DNA of 64,000 nt from Prorocentrum cordatum (GCA_963575745.1 CAUYUJ010016300.1:147813-211812); one strand, 5' to 3'. Positions 32,205-41,959 are shown, numbered from the stretch's first letter. Notes: generated by a model from the letters alone, not told the origin. Numbers and translations are program-made.

Positions 32205-32385
32205 CCACGGCCCCCAGCGCTGGTTCTTGACACCGCGTGGATCAGTCAACCTTGAGCGATCGGCGGCTTTCCGCTCGCCAGATCGTTCCGTATGGGCCGA
32301 TTCTGGGCCACTGGGCGGCGTTCCGCCTGTAACGCCCGCGGCGGGGTCGCTGCAGCGTCGGCGCGACGCGAACCTACCGCAGGGC
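32205..32385 (+). repeat. Dispersed 170-bp repeat, family E, copy 1
   Basis: Matches 35663-35835 in order: AGCGCTGGTTCTTGACACCG, TCAACCTTGAGCGATCGGC, GATTCTGGG, GGCGGGGTCGC and CTACCG. Identity is moderate. The preceding 330 bases have no recognised gene. Confidence 0.75.
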
Positions 32386-33055
32386 GGCGGGGAAAGCAAA
32401 AAACCAAGCCTGGGGCCGCGGGGGGGGTGCAAAGGAGGGGCCGCGGGGCCTACTGGAGGGGCCGCGGGGGGGTTGCAAAAAACCAAGCCTGCGCAGTTCA
32501 GGAGGCGGGTGTTCCCGCGTTCCGTCTGCGCGGATGGTCCTTTCACGCGCGCGCGTGAGAGAGCCAGGCGCCACTCATGCGCGGCATGTAGCGCACACGC
32601 TGACTGTGGTGGGGAACCATCAATCGAGCCAGGACAAGGGCACGGGCCCTACCGTGGACGTGAGGAGTACTACCGCGCCGCAACTTTGAACACGAAAGAT
32701 CTCACTCCAGGAAGAATGCTAAAATGTTATCCTGGATCTGTACCGTCTTCCCGAGTTCGCGTCCTTGGGTCGTGCCTGTGGTTGTTCTTGACCCGCCAAC
32801 CGACGCATTCGGTTTGGCACCAGCGTCGCCCCACTGCAGCGCAGCCGTTTGTAATAGGACGGTCTGTAATAATAATCAACGCCCACAAGGGGGAGGAGTG
32901 CCGCACACTGTGTGAAAAGCGGTGGCGCGCACGCTGCTGCCACACTGAGTTGCACGGGCGGGGCATTCTGCACTTGATTATCCCCCCACCCTGGCGCACA
33001 GTGGCGCCCCAGGATATCGGGTGCCTTGCCAGCGCAGTGGGCCGGCCATAATCAG
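32386..33055. other. Unassigned DNA
   Basis: Contains a short direct repeat (GCAAAAAACCAAGCCTG at about 32396 and 32475). No gene recognised on either strand. Confidence 0.4.
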
Positions 33056-34480
33056 CCTCCTCCTCCTCCTCCTCCTCCTCCTCCTCCTCCTCCTCCTCCT
33101 CCTCCTCCTCCCACGCGCAAACAATTGCTCATCACCATGTTGCCAGATTCTGTCGGGGCCGGCTCCCCTTCCGAGACCTGATGGTGCTCGATCGTCGATG
33201 CTGCCAAGTTCAAACGCAGACGTGCGCACCGGGTCTATGCTGGGGCGTCTCGCAAACTTGCCTATGAAGAGGATCGGCTGTTTGCAGATTTGTTCGCTCA
33301 AAGGCCGTTGCTCCGCTATGCTCAACACAATGAAATTCGAAATTCTGCTGTAATACGAGTGCGGCACGCAGAAAATCTTCCTCAAACTCTGGGCTTGAGA
33401 AATCCGTCTATTCTCCGGCGCTCCGCTTGATTCAGACATGTTGTAACACAAATCAATTTCGAGACTGCGCATGCGTGAAACATGCGCACCTTTTGGCAGC
33501 TACTCAATGTCGAATGCGACAAGATTGGGCTCAGCACGTTGAAATCATGCCTGGCCGCGCCGAGTCTACGGTTGCGTTCCGCGCCGTTCCGGCCATCAGC
33601 GGATTACAACGCACCTAGATATATTAGGTTGTTGTTTTCATTCGCCGCCTCACCTGCGCTATTGATAGGGTGGGCTCCAGTGCGGGCGCGCACCACTTCA
33701 ATCTTGCGCCAATTCAGGTTCAGTCCATAATGTCGCCCGCATTCCTCAATGCACGACATCAGATCTTGGATGGCGCCTGGGTTGGCGTCGAGAAGGAGAG
33801 TGTCGTCCGTGTACACCAGACCCCTGACAACATGCGGTTGTGCAACGTTCGGCATGCGCACCCGGGACATGGGTTAAGCGTCTGTCAGCAAGGTCGCCAT
33901 GTCGATTGTGAAGAGACGCGGTGATAATGGACATCCCTGGCATCTCCCAAACTGCTGCTTCCGTTCCCCCGACAAAATGCTTGATTCTGAAACGAGGAGA
34001 ACCCGATCATGATACATCGGTTCGACCATGTTGACAAATCTAGACGCCCGAACCTCCGCAGTGAAGCTGCCAAAGCGCTGGGCGATGCCGAGTCGAAGCC
34101 TTGGCCCAGCCCATAGCGAGTAGCAATGACGACCCTTGCTTCGTCGCCCAAGCGTCCTCGAGGATTCGTCTGGCCACGAATATCGCATCGCCGGCTCCTT
34201 CGTCAGATCTGAAGCCAAATTGGGTGCACCAAATGCGATCTTCGGCCCCTGCTTCCTTTGACCTGTCCAACAATATCATAGAGAACACTTTGCAACCCAT
34301 TGGAAGGAGGCTGATGGGCCTGTGGTTGTCGCAGGCCGTCGGGCCGCCCTTCTTGTGAATCGTGCGAACCCTGGACTTCCGCCATGCCTCTGGCACACAG
34401 GGCCGGCCGCAAGCTACCCGAAAACCTGAACGCCGCATCGCCGCCATGAAGACAAAGAACGGGATAGCCACAGCAGCGGA
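33056..34480 (-). mobile_element. Decayed non-LTR (LINE-type) retrotransposon with (GGA)n tail
   Basis: The minus strand carries an RT in pieces. IHKKGGPTACDNHRPISLLP and QFGFRSDEGAGDAIFVARRI (about 34400-34200) share one frame. After a frameshift near 34130 comes QGCPLSPRLF, then an in-frame TAA (33876-33874), then the catalytic box YTDDTLLL (YTDD at 33813-33802) and NLNWRKIEV. The post-RT region continues in another frame with LRKIFCVPHSYYSRISNFIV and SEQICKQPILFIGKFARRPS. At its 3' end the element runs directly into about 19 copies of GGA on its own strand (33112-33056). The 5' part is missing, which is usual for these elements. Not functional. Confidence 0.88.
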
Positions 34481-34816
34481 TCTACGGTCGGGAACTTTTG
34501 TTCCGCGCGTTGCCGCGGCAGCCCCAACGACACGATATGCCTTGCAAGCGGAGAGGGTGTCGCTTCGCTCCGCGGGGCGGCAGAACGGTGACGCTTGGGG
34601 ACCTGAACGTGGGTAGCGTGCCGCGCCGCCGCGTGGCGGGCCAGAACCGGCGGAGTGACACTTTTTTGAGTCGCGGGTCGAGAGCGCACCTCTCCCGGTC
34701 GAAGCTCAGCGGGCCGCGCGAAGCTGGAATGAGGCAGAGAAGAGGAGGCACTGGCTGAGTGACACGCTGGCCAGGAGTTCCCGACCGAAGGCCCGCCTCG
34801 GCCGCTGCGCCCGTGG
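34481..34816. repeat. Unassigned DNA with dispersed repeat, family F, copy 1
   Basis: 34655-34742 (GACACTTTTTTGAGTCGCGG, then GGTCGAAGCTCAGCGGGCCG) matches 45239-45329. The rest of the stretch is unassigned. Confidence 0.7.
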
Positions 34817-34955
34817 AGAGGAAGAGGAGGAGGAGGAGGAGGTGGAGGAGGAGGAGGAGGAGGAGGGTGAGGAGGAGGAGGAGGAGGAGGAGGGGGGTGA
34901 GAAGGAGGAGGAGAAGGAGGAGGAGGAGGAGGAGGAGGAGGAGGAGGAGGAGCTC
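34817..34955. repeat. GGA microsatellite with GGTGA steps
   Basis: Purine-rich GGA array on the plus strand with GGTGAGGAGG interruptions. The following 200 bases are unassigned. Confidence 0.92.
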
Positions 34956-35161
34956 GCCAAGAACAGGGGCCTCGAGCGCGACGGCCCACGGCCGCCACCG
35001 GGCGCGCCTCGCTCGCCCGGGAGTCGGGCCCGGCACTCGGAGCCACGACCTTTACGGTCCTGCTCCTCCACGTGCACCGGCCAGGGCTGCCCCTCCGCTC
35101 GCGGTCCTCCGCGGAGGTGCTGCGTGCGGCCCCGCTTGCTGCCCGGCCTCCGCTGCTTTAG

Positions 35162-35328
35162 CTGGGTAGTCGAAGCCAATCTGGCGCCAGTCTGGCAAAC
35201 GGGGGCAATCTGGCGAGGGAGCCAACGCGAATCCAGTCTGGCAAATAACCCAAATCCTCCAATGTGGCCAAGCCAGATTGGCCCTTGGGGCCCAATCCAG
35301 TCTGACAGTCTGGCCTTCGACTACCCAG
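35162..35328. mobile_element. MITE with 14-bp TIRs and 5-bp target duplication
   Basis: A 167-bp element begins CTGGGTAGTCGAAG and ends with the exact reverse complement. The pentamer TTTAG flanks both sides (35157-35161 and 35329-35333), a textbook target-site duplication. The interior is made of CCAGTCTGGC-like short repeats and codes for nothing. It is non-autonomous and its parent family is unknown. Confidence 0.88.
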
Positions 35329-35470
35329 TTTAGGTTAATTTAATCGTTTTCGTGGCCCGCTTCTGACTGGACTCGCCGCCGGCGCGCTCGCCCGCGGCCG
35401 CTGACTAAAAAAAAAAAGTGCATCGGTCCGGCGCGGACCCACTCCGCCTCCCCCGAGTCGGCCACACAGG

Positions 35471-35620
35471 GGGGCCACGTGCGAACCCTACCCCTTGCCC
35501 CCCACGATTTCTGAGGGAGAGGGCGGGGCTCACTTCGCTCGTGACCTCCCGAACGAAGTGAATCCCACCCTCCCCCTCAGAAATCGTGGGGGGTAGGGGT
35601 AGGGTTCGCATGTGGCCCCT
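35471..35620. mobile_element. Foldback element, family B, copy 2 (full length)
   Basis: 150 bp forming an almost complete inverted repeat: GGGGCCACGTGCGAACCC at the left, GGGTTCGCATGTGGCCCC at the right, an inner pair of CACGATTTCTGAGGG and its complement, and a central hairpin TCACTTCGCTCGTGA. It is the fullest of three copies. Confidence 0.88.
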
Positions 35621-35662
35621 TACACACGCAAGAGTGACCCTGGGTACGGCAGGTTCGTGTCG

Positions 35663-35835
35663 TGCCGACCCCAGCGTTGGTTTTTGACACCGCGGGAATC
35701 GTTCAACCTTGAACGATCGGCCGTTTCCGAAACGCCACATCGTTGAACATCGATCGATTCTGGGTCGCCGTCGGCGTTCAACGTTGAACTCCGGCGGCGG
35801 GGTCGCCGCTGGTCGACACGACGCAGACCTACCGT
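35663..35835 (+). repeat. Dispersed 170-bp repeat, family E, copy 2
   Basis: Partner of 32205-32385. It contains small inverted motifs (TCAACCTTGAACGATCG and ATCGTTGAACATCGATCG), so it may itself be a decayed foldback element. Confidence 0.75.
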
Positions 35836-35984
35836 AAGAGTGAACGTTGGTGCGCGGCTTCTGGGGGGGGGGCCACGGAGGGGCCAACACACGAGCCCGC
35901 GAGACGCGGCTGCCGCATCGCGCTCGGCCACCGGGGGCCCCCGGTGGGCCCGCACCAGAGGTCACTCCGGCGAAGGGTCACTCC

Positions 35985-36250
35985 GACCCAGCGCCCCTCG
36001 CAGCCTGCCTGGGCATGGCACGCGGTGCACAGCATGCGGAGGATGCGCCGGGCGCCGGCTGTGGGCCGCGCTCTCTCCTGCCGAGCTTCCGCCCGCCTGG
36101 TGGGAAGGCACTGGGCCCAGTGCTCGCCATCGCTCGGACGTCCATTCCCTGTGTTTTTTGTCGGTTTCGTGCGTGGTTTTTTTCGCCAAGTGATCAGGGA
36201 TGCTCCTCGATGGTCCTCGCCGAAGGAAACATGCACACGTCCGAGCGATG
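35985..36250 (+). repeat. 265-bp dispersed duplication carrying MITE family A, copy 3
   Basis: Second copy of the 30017-30281 unit. The family A element within it spans 36128-36250 and keeps a good right arm (ACGTCCGAGCGATG). Confidence 0.88.
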
Positions 36251-36435
36251 CCGAGGACGCGAAGCCGACCGAGCCCCCTGGACGGCGAGCCGGGCCGTGC
36301 CCGCACGCGACGGAGCCGAGGCGGAGCGAAGGGGGCTTTTGGCTCTGTGCCGCGACCCGCCGCCAGCGGCGGGGGCATCTCTTGGGCGCCTTCTCGCCGA
36401 GCTCGCCTTCTGCGTGCCGCCTCTCTCTTTCTTTT

Positions 36436-36528
36436 AACGAGCGAAGAACGGTATGAAATAAACTTTCCAGCCGCCCAGGGGCAGGTGTCCCCGACGGCGA
36501 AAAAGTTTATCTTATACCGTTCTTCGCT
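36436..36528. mobile_element. MITE-like element, family C, full copy
   Basis: A 93-bp element whose arms start CGAGCGAAGAACGGTAT and end with the reverse complement; after one or two changes the pairing continues with ATAAACTTT. The core is CCAGCCGCCCAGGGGCAGGT. A truncated relative lies at 26736-26811. The preceding 185 bases and following 290 bases are unassigned. Confidence 0.88.
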
Positions 36529-36821
36529 CGCTGATTCTTGAGCCTAGCCAGCCGATGGCTCCTCGAGTCCAGAGCTTCCTTCTCGTGCTCCGTTCCCGTC
36601 CCTCAGGGTAGCCCAGTCTGGCCGAGCCGCTGCATTGTGAGATGGCGCCGGCAGTCCTCCTTTGACGACAACTCCATTGCTATCTGTGCATCGCCTGGGG
36701 ACGTGGACCATAGCGGCGTCCCTGGAACTGCGCGAGGTTCTGAGGTCAATCTCTGAGCTTTCACACGCTCACACCGTCAAGCAGGACGCAGGCAAGCGAT
36801 TTGCACGAGAGAGAGTCGGCT

Positions 36822-36982
36822 TTGGACAAGCCTCCCTTTAGTAAACCTCCCTTTAGTGAAAACGGCCTGGGACCGAAACCGACGGACCTGGACCCGCAAA
36901 AATGACGGCTGCGACGTCCTCTCGCGAACCGAAAACGGCCACTTCCTTAATCGACGTGTCAGGGTAGGAGGTCTGTCCACCC
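36822..36982. mobile_element. MITE-like element, family D, copy 1
   Basis: About 160 bp, ending in GGAGGTCTGTCCACC and beginning with an imperfect complement (TTGGACAAGCCTCCC). The conserved core is GAAAACGGCCTGGGACCGAA and AATCGACGTGTCAGGGTAGG. Related copies lie at 44210-44370 and 44950-45111. Confidence 0.78.
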
Positions 36983-37165
36983 CCGAGAGAGAGGGAGATA
37001 GCACTCAGGGCACCGTGTCTGTGGCAATATGTGGCGGTGCTTCTCGTCATGCACGACAGCCTTGCAGCACCTGGCACAGGAGCTGTCGGCGGCTCGGCGC
37101 CCGCGGACACGGCCGTGCCGCGCGCCCGCTCCACAAGGCGTGCCCGCCGTGGCTCGACGTGGCTG

Positions 37166-37172
37166 TGCGCGC

Positions 37173-37261
<89 letters not shown>
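37166..37261. repeat. (GC)n(GT)n alternating purine-pyrimidine tract
   Basis: About 95 uninterrupted bases of alternating purine and pyrimidine (CG then TG dinucleotides), a classic Z-DNA-prone sequence. It abuts the introner-family copy that starts at 37263. Confidence 0.95.
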
Positions 37262-37262
<1 letters not shown>

Positions 37263-37264
<2 letters not shown>

Positions 37265-37435
37265 AGGGGCCCTGGGACACGCAAATACATACAAATACAT
37301 ACACACAAATAAAAGGATTCCCCATACTCTCACATATTTTCTGGGTTTTCGTCTTCCCCCCCACTTCCCACTATTTTCTCATATTTTCCTGGGAGTCGAC
37401 GATGAATTGTGCCTGTGCGTTTTTGCCCCTCCTGA
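37263..37435 (-). mobile_element. Introner-family repeat, copy 2
   Basis: Close relative of SMC2 intron 3. On the minus strand it runs from TCAGGAGGGGC through AATTCATCGTCGACTCCCAG to CCCAGGGCCCCTTC. It lies just downstream, on the same strand, of the probable exon at 37925-38019, so it may also be an intron or part of one. Confidence 0.82.
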
Positions 37436-37582
37436 GTGTGGTGCAGCCAGCATCACAGGCGGCGCAAGAGGCCCGCGGAGCGCGCCGCTTCGAGCGCGGA
37501 GCGTCCGACGCCCACCTCCTTCTGGCCCCTCGCCGCCGCCCCGCTCCCCCCCGCCCCCCGGCGCCCTCGACTTCTTCGGCTT

Positions 37583-37885
37583 CCCTCTTCCTCCTCCTCC
37601 TCCTCCTCCTCCTCCTCCTCCTCCTCCTCCAAGTCCTCCTCCTCCTCCTCCTTCCCTCTTCCTCCTCCTCCTCCTCCTCCTTTTCCGCCCCTTTTCCTCT
37701 TCGCCTCCACCGAGCCCCCTCTCGTCCCGCAGGCACTCGCCGATCCGCCGGACTGGCTTCGACGTCTTGGCCGTCGACGTCACGTCGACGCTGCCATCGT
37801 GGGCGCGGTCGCCGTGGCCCTTGCTGCCACCGTCGTCGTCCTCGTCGTCGTCCTCGTCGTCGTCCTCGTCGTCGTCGTCGTCGTG
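37583..37885. repeat. TCC and GTC microsatellites
   Basis: 37583-37681 is TCC repeat with TTCC breaks. 37830-37885 is GTC repeat with CTCGTC steps. Unassigned GC-rich DNA lies between them and from 37436 to 37582. Confidence 0.9.
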
Positions 37886-37924
37886 CAGCGTGCAGCGGGC
37901 TGCCCCCGTACCCCACAGCCGCGG

Positions 37925-38019
37925 CCACCCAGCACGGTCTTAGCGACAACGTACAGAATGATCATCGTGACCAGGTCCGCTAGCAACCAACAATAGACCC
38001 AGAAACCGATGCTGACATC
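37925..38019 (-). CDS. Probable internal exon with one membrane helix
   Basis: After the acceptor GGACAG the minus strand reads DVSIGFWVYCWLLADLVTMI, then ILYVVAKTVLGG, a clean membrane helix of about 25 residues. The 3' end is uncertain (a GTGCTG donor at about 37935 is possible). The upstream 140 bases contain two partial duplicates of this exon start. The family is not recognised. Confidence 0.5.
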
Positions 38020-38240
38020 CTGTCCGGCGGGAGGGAACTTGGACGAGAGGGAGGTTGAGGTGCCGAGAAGGGGGAGGGAAGCAAGCGGCCAGAAGTATAT
38101 CCAGAAGCCGATGCTGACACAGCGGGGAGGAACTTTCCAGAAACGGATGCTGTCATCCTGTCCGGCGGGAGGGACGTTGGACGAGAAGGAGGGCAGGGTG
38201 TAGAGACGGGGAGGGGAAGCAGGCGCTGGACCAGAGAGAG
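38003..38240 (-). repeat. Local tandem duplication of an exon start
   Basis: GATGTCAGCATCGGTTTCTGG at 38019 (minus strand) recurs with few changes at about 38159 (GATGACAGCATCCGTTTCTGG) and about 38116 (TGTCAGCATCGGCTTCTGG). The 38116 copy still reads VSIGFWIYFWPLASL. The neighbouring CCGCCGGACAG acceptor region is duplicated with the 38159 copy. Confidence 0.8.
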
Positions 38241-39000
38241 TGGAGCGGGGAGGGGGGGCGAGGCCCGGGGCACGACGCGATTGGAGGAGTGGAGGGAAAA
38301 GAAGGGGCGACGGGTGAGTCCTTTTGCTCCTATTCCTTGCCCTCCTCCCCCTCCTCCTCCTCCTCCGCCTCCTCCTCCTCCCCTCCTCCTCCTCGTGCCA
38401 TTTCCAAAGCGCGGCCTGTGCACGACCACGCGCGCGATGGGAAGGCGCAAAAAGGCTGGATAGACCAGTTTTAAACTTTTGCTACTGGTTTTTTGAAGTG
38501 TGTTTGAAGCCTCTGGCGTGGGCCCGATCAGGTTCGACATCGGCTCGTAAGGGGCGCGGGTGCCTTTCTGGGCTGCCGACGGACCCCTTCGCAGACCGCC
38601 CAAATTCCCATCCAGAGGGGTCCGCCGGGCCCCCTTCCCCCCCGGTCCTCCCCCCTCCTCCCTCCTCCCTCCTCCCTCCTCCTCCCCCCTCCTCCCTCCT
38701 CCCTCCTCCCTCCTCCCTCCTCCCCCTTTCCTCCCCCCTCACTCCCAAGCTTTTTCAAGGCCAGGAGCCCTCACCTTCTCAGAAGCAGGTAACTCGTAAT
38801 GTGAGAGGGGCCCAGGCCCCCAGGGGGCGGGCGAAGGGGATATTCCGAGACTTTCCTATGACACTGTCAACCGTTTGCGGGGCGGGGATGGGGATGGTGG
38901 CGGTGGTGGTGGTGGTGGTGGTGGTGGGTGGGTGGGGGGCGTGCCGATGGATAAACCAGCCCGTGCGTTCCTACAAGAGTTTGGCAACGAGCCAGTAATT
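38241..39000. other. Unassigned DNA with TCC repeats
   Basis: TCC arrays at 38345-38392 and CCTCCCTCCT arrays at 38645-38725, and a GGT array at about 38897-38935. No gene recognised. Confidence 0.5.
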
Positions 39001-39500
39001 GAGAGGATGCGATCACGAGAGGGCGCTGTGTACTTGATTGGGGACGGGCGGGGTGGATGGGCGGCTATGTTGATGGGTGAATGCGCGCTCGAGGACGCGA
39101 TCGCGCCTCTTTCAGAGTTGAGCCAGGCGTCGGGTGGACGGAACACAGTACCAAGCGTTCTCTTGGAACTTGGGGGTCGGCGCTTCGCCTGCCGAGCTGC
39201 GATGCACATCATCGTAGGCTGCTGCGGTACGCTTGATTGGTTAAGCCATGCCAAATCACAACTGGCTCGAAATATCGCACGGCTCCAACGAGTTGACCCG
39301 ACAACAAAATATTGCCACCCAACCAAAACGACTTCGCGCGCCTAGCCAGGTCGAGGTAATAGCAAGGAGCTCGACCTTGCACACATCTGTTGCATTACAA
39401 GCACGCCGCACGTAATCCAGGCATGCTTGGTGAATACACTTTGCCAGGTAACCGGCGCTACGATCGCATGATCTGCGCGCAGCTATTAGGACCTAACTCG
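39000..39500. other. Coding-like stretch, unresolved
   Basis: The plus strand is open for 150 codons (with text such as RSREGAVYLIGDGRGGWAAM), and the minus strand also reads plausibly (CIHQACLDYVRRACNATDVC). Neither matches a family I know, and only one strand can be real. It may be a decayed transposon fragment. Confidence 0.25.
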
Positions 39501-39689
39501 ACGCGTGGTGTTCATCTGCATTGAGCAGGAGTGGCCGGGTCCCAACTATGGAGAGACAGCGCTCTGCTTCTTTAGATTGAAAGCATAAGCAACTAGACGC
39601 ACGCGAGCCCAATCGAAATTTAGTTCCTGTGGCTAAAACATCATCGATGCCTGCGAATGTGCATTCAACTTCCACGGTCTATGGTGAGA

Positions 39690-39792
39690 TGACAGGGCGG
39701 CCATGTTTCGGGACGCATCCCAAGCAGAAGCTAAGCCAAGCTGCGATGATGGTGACTTCGCCGACCTGGAGGGCCAGAGACGTGCTAAAAGT
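39690..39792 (-). CDS. Possible internal exon with one membrane helix
   Basis: After CTGCAG the minus strand reads TFSTSLALQVGEVTIIAAWL, then SFCLGCVPKHGRPV, one hydrophobic helix. The donor is unclear. It is on the same strand as the other membrane islands. Unidentified. Confidence 0.35.
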
Positions 39793-39885
39793 CTGCAGCA
39801 AGAGATTCAGCACAGTGCCGGTTCGCGCGCTTGCGCTGGCCCCTGCGGGTCCCCAGGCGGAGAATACTATTCCTATTGAGCAATT

Positions 39886-39934
39886 GTGGAGGAGGAGGAG
39901 GAGGAGGAGGAGGAGGAGGAGGAGGAGGAGGGGG
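39886..39934. repeat. (GGA)n microsatellite
   Basis: Short pure GGA run on the plus strand. Confidence 0.93.
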
Positions 39935-40124
39935 GAACTCCCGGCAGGGTCCCGGCAAAGTGGGGAGGTCACGGATGCGGGGACTCCCGGACGTGGTCTT
40001 CAAAAGGACCCCCGAGAGCGCTTCCGGAGCGCCCTCGCCGGGCCCCGGGGGAGCTCCGAGAGGCCCGAACACGAGGACCAATGGGTGGCCAGCCGCACAG
40101 CGGCCCGAAGCAAGGGCTCCCTCG

Positions 40125-40275
40125 AGGGCGCGAAGTTATTCGCGCTTCGCGCTTCGCGGTCCTCGTTCCTTCTCCCCCTCCTCCTCGTCCTCCTTTTCTC
40201 CCTTTGGGGGGGCGGCGCGAGAGCGCGAAGTTATTCGCGCTTCGCGCTTCGCGCAGCGCGAAGCGCGAAGTTGGG
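40125..40275. repeat. Palindromic GCGCGAAGTTATTCGCGC repeats
   Basis: The self-complementary motif GCGCGAAGTTATTCGCGCTT occurs at about 40130 and 40222, each followed by more CGCTTCGCG units, with TCC repeat in between. The second is followed by GCAGCGCGAAGCGCGAAGTT, which can pair back on it. Confidence 0.8.
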
Positions 40276-40389
40276 AGCCCTTGCGAAGACAATCACACGA
40301 GGCCTCAAGATAGCCCCACGATGGCCCAATACTGCTCCAAGAGGGCCCCCCTGAGTTTCAATGTCATTGATTCTGTCCCCCGCCTGACA

Positions 40390-40745
40390 GGTTGGGGTCA
40401 TTGGGTTTTACGAACAGACCTCCCTATCCGCCCACCCTGCATACCGCGGCCGCCAGATCCCCAGGTCGCCCGAGAATCCCTGAGAATCCCGCCCCCCGCG
40501 CCTTCGACGAACATGACAGAACTGAACGGAACCGAGCATGACGGACACAGAAGAGACAGAGAGCACGACGGAACATGGCACGACAGCGCAGAGCATGACA
40601 CACAACAGCACGGAGCATGCCAGATCATAACGCGACAAGACGCACCAGACCTGCTTCCCGCCCGACAGGTCGGGGCCCCTAAGATTCTGAGAACAGGCCT
40701 CCCCGCCCGCCCACCCTGCATACCGCGGCCGCCGGCCCGGCTCCC
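40390..40745 (+). repeat. Direct repeat of about 75 bp
   Basis: CGCCTGACAGGTTGGGG through CCACCCTGCATACCGCGGCC at about 40380-40456 is repeated at about 40660-40734. The stretch between is rich in AGCATGAC and ACGACGG words. No gene. Confidence 0.75.
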
Positions 40746-40834
40746 GCGGCACGCCCCGCCAGTGGCCCACGCTGCGGTGCCCCACCGACGGCCCACGTTG
40801 TCGTCGTCGTCGCCGTCGTCGTCGTCGGCAGGGG

Positions 40835-41190
40835 GAGGAGAAGAGCCAGGAGGGGGGAGGAGGGCGGGATGAGGAAGGAGGGAGTCGGAGGGAGGAGGAG
40901 GGAGGAGAGAGGAGGGAGTAGGAGGGAGGAGGACGGGAAGAGGAAGGAGAGAATAGGAGAAGGAGGAAGAGGGAAAGGAGAAGAGGAAGATGAGGGAAAG
41001 GAGGAGAAGGGAGGAAGAAGGGGAGGAGGAGACAGGGTGGAGAAAGATGAGGGGAGGAGGGGAAGGAGGGAGGAGCAGGGAGAGAGAGGAGGAGGAATAG
41101 GGAGGAGGACAGGAGGAGGAAGGAGGGAGGAGGGGAAGGGAGTAGGAGGAGGAGGAGGAGGAGGAGGAGGAGGAGGGAAATGATGAGGAG
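40835..41190. repeat. Purine-rich GGA-like tract
   Basis: About 350 bases of GGAGGA, GGGAAGAGG and AGGAGAAGG, less regular than the pure GGA tracts. Confidence 0.88.
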
Positions 41191-41329
41191 GGGGAGGGGG
41201 GAGGATGAGGTCAACGTGGATGGGGCAGGAGGAGGACGCAGAGGATATGCCTTGGGTCGTCTTCGCAGTGGTCACCCCCAGTGCCCCAACGAGGGAGTAC
41301 TGGGGCCCGACGAAGGCTCCAACAAGCAA
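41190..41329 (-). CDS. Possible exon, unidentified
   Basis: One minus-strand frame reads LLVGAFVGPQYSLVGALGVT then TAKTTQGISSASS. It is moderately hydrophobic and protein-like, but all three frames are partly open and no splice site is compelling. Confidence 0.2.
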
Positions 41330-41397
41330 TTACCTCGAGCAGACGCCCTCACCCCTCCTCGTTCTGCTCCTGCTTCTGCACAATTCGTATCCCCTGC

Positions 41398-41517
41398 CGT
41401 CGCTCGGACGTCCATTTCCCGTGCATTTGTCGGTCTCGTGCCTGTTTGTTTTGCTCGATGGTCCAGGATGGTCCTCGATGGTTCATGCCGAGAAAAAACG
41501 CACACGCCCGAGCGATG
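41398..41517 (+). mobile_element. MITE-like element, family A, copy 4
   Basis: Left arm CGTCGCTCGGACGTCC, right arm GCCCGAGCGATG, core GTCCAGGATGGTCCTCGATG. More diverged than the first three copies and closest to copy 5. Confidence 0.8.
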
Positions 41518-41724
41518 CCCAAATCCTCATCCTTATCCGCATGTGCACACTCCTGCTCGCCTTCCCCGCGCTTCCGGCCTGCCCGCGGGGGCCCTTCGGC
41601 GCGGTGGCCCCGCAGGGCACGACCCGCATCGCCCCAGGGGGTCCCGGAGAAGCGCCCGAGGGCGTCCAAAAGTGAGCCCCGAGGTGGCCCTATAGAGCCC
41701 GCCACGACTGCCCTCGACGCCAGG

Positions 41725-41940
41725 AGAGCCCAGAATCGAATCGATACATCGGATCGGCAATCGACATGAATCGGATCGGCGGAAATCGGCAGCCGAATCG
41801 GGAAACGTCGAGTCGGCGGAAATCGGCAGGCTAGTATGCCTCCAATAAGAAATCGGAATCCAAATCGGAAGCCCAAATCGACTCGAATCGGAATCGGAAT
41901 CCATCGAAGTCGAATCGAATCGAATCGGAGGAATCGAAAC
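41725..41940. repeat. GAATCGG-type minisatellite
   Basis: Degenerate units of 6-12 bases (AATCGGATCGGCGGAAATCG). Related in wording to arrays at 46735-46815 and 59447-59836. Confidence 0.85.
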
Positions 41941-41959
41941 GAGCCCTGCGATGCCCTCC

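Noticed and set aside
37029-37943. Long frames through the GT and TCC repeats at 37 kb
   Set aside because: Poly-Val/Cys, poly-His/Thr and poly-Pro/Ser text comes from the dinucleotide and trinucleotide tracts.
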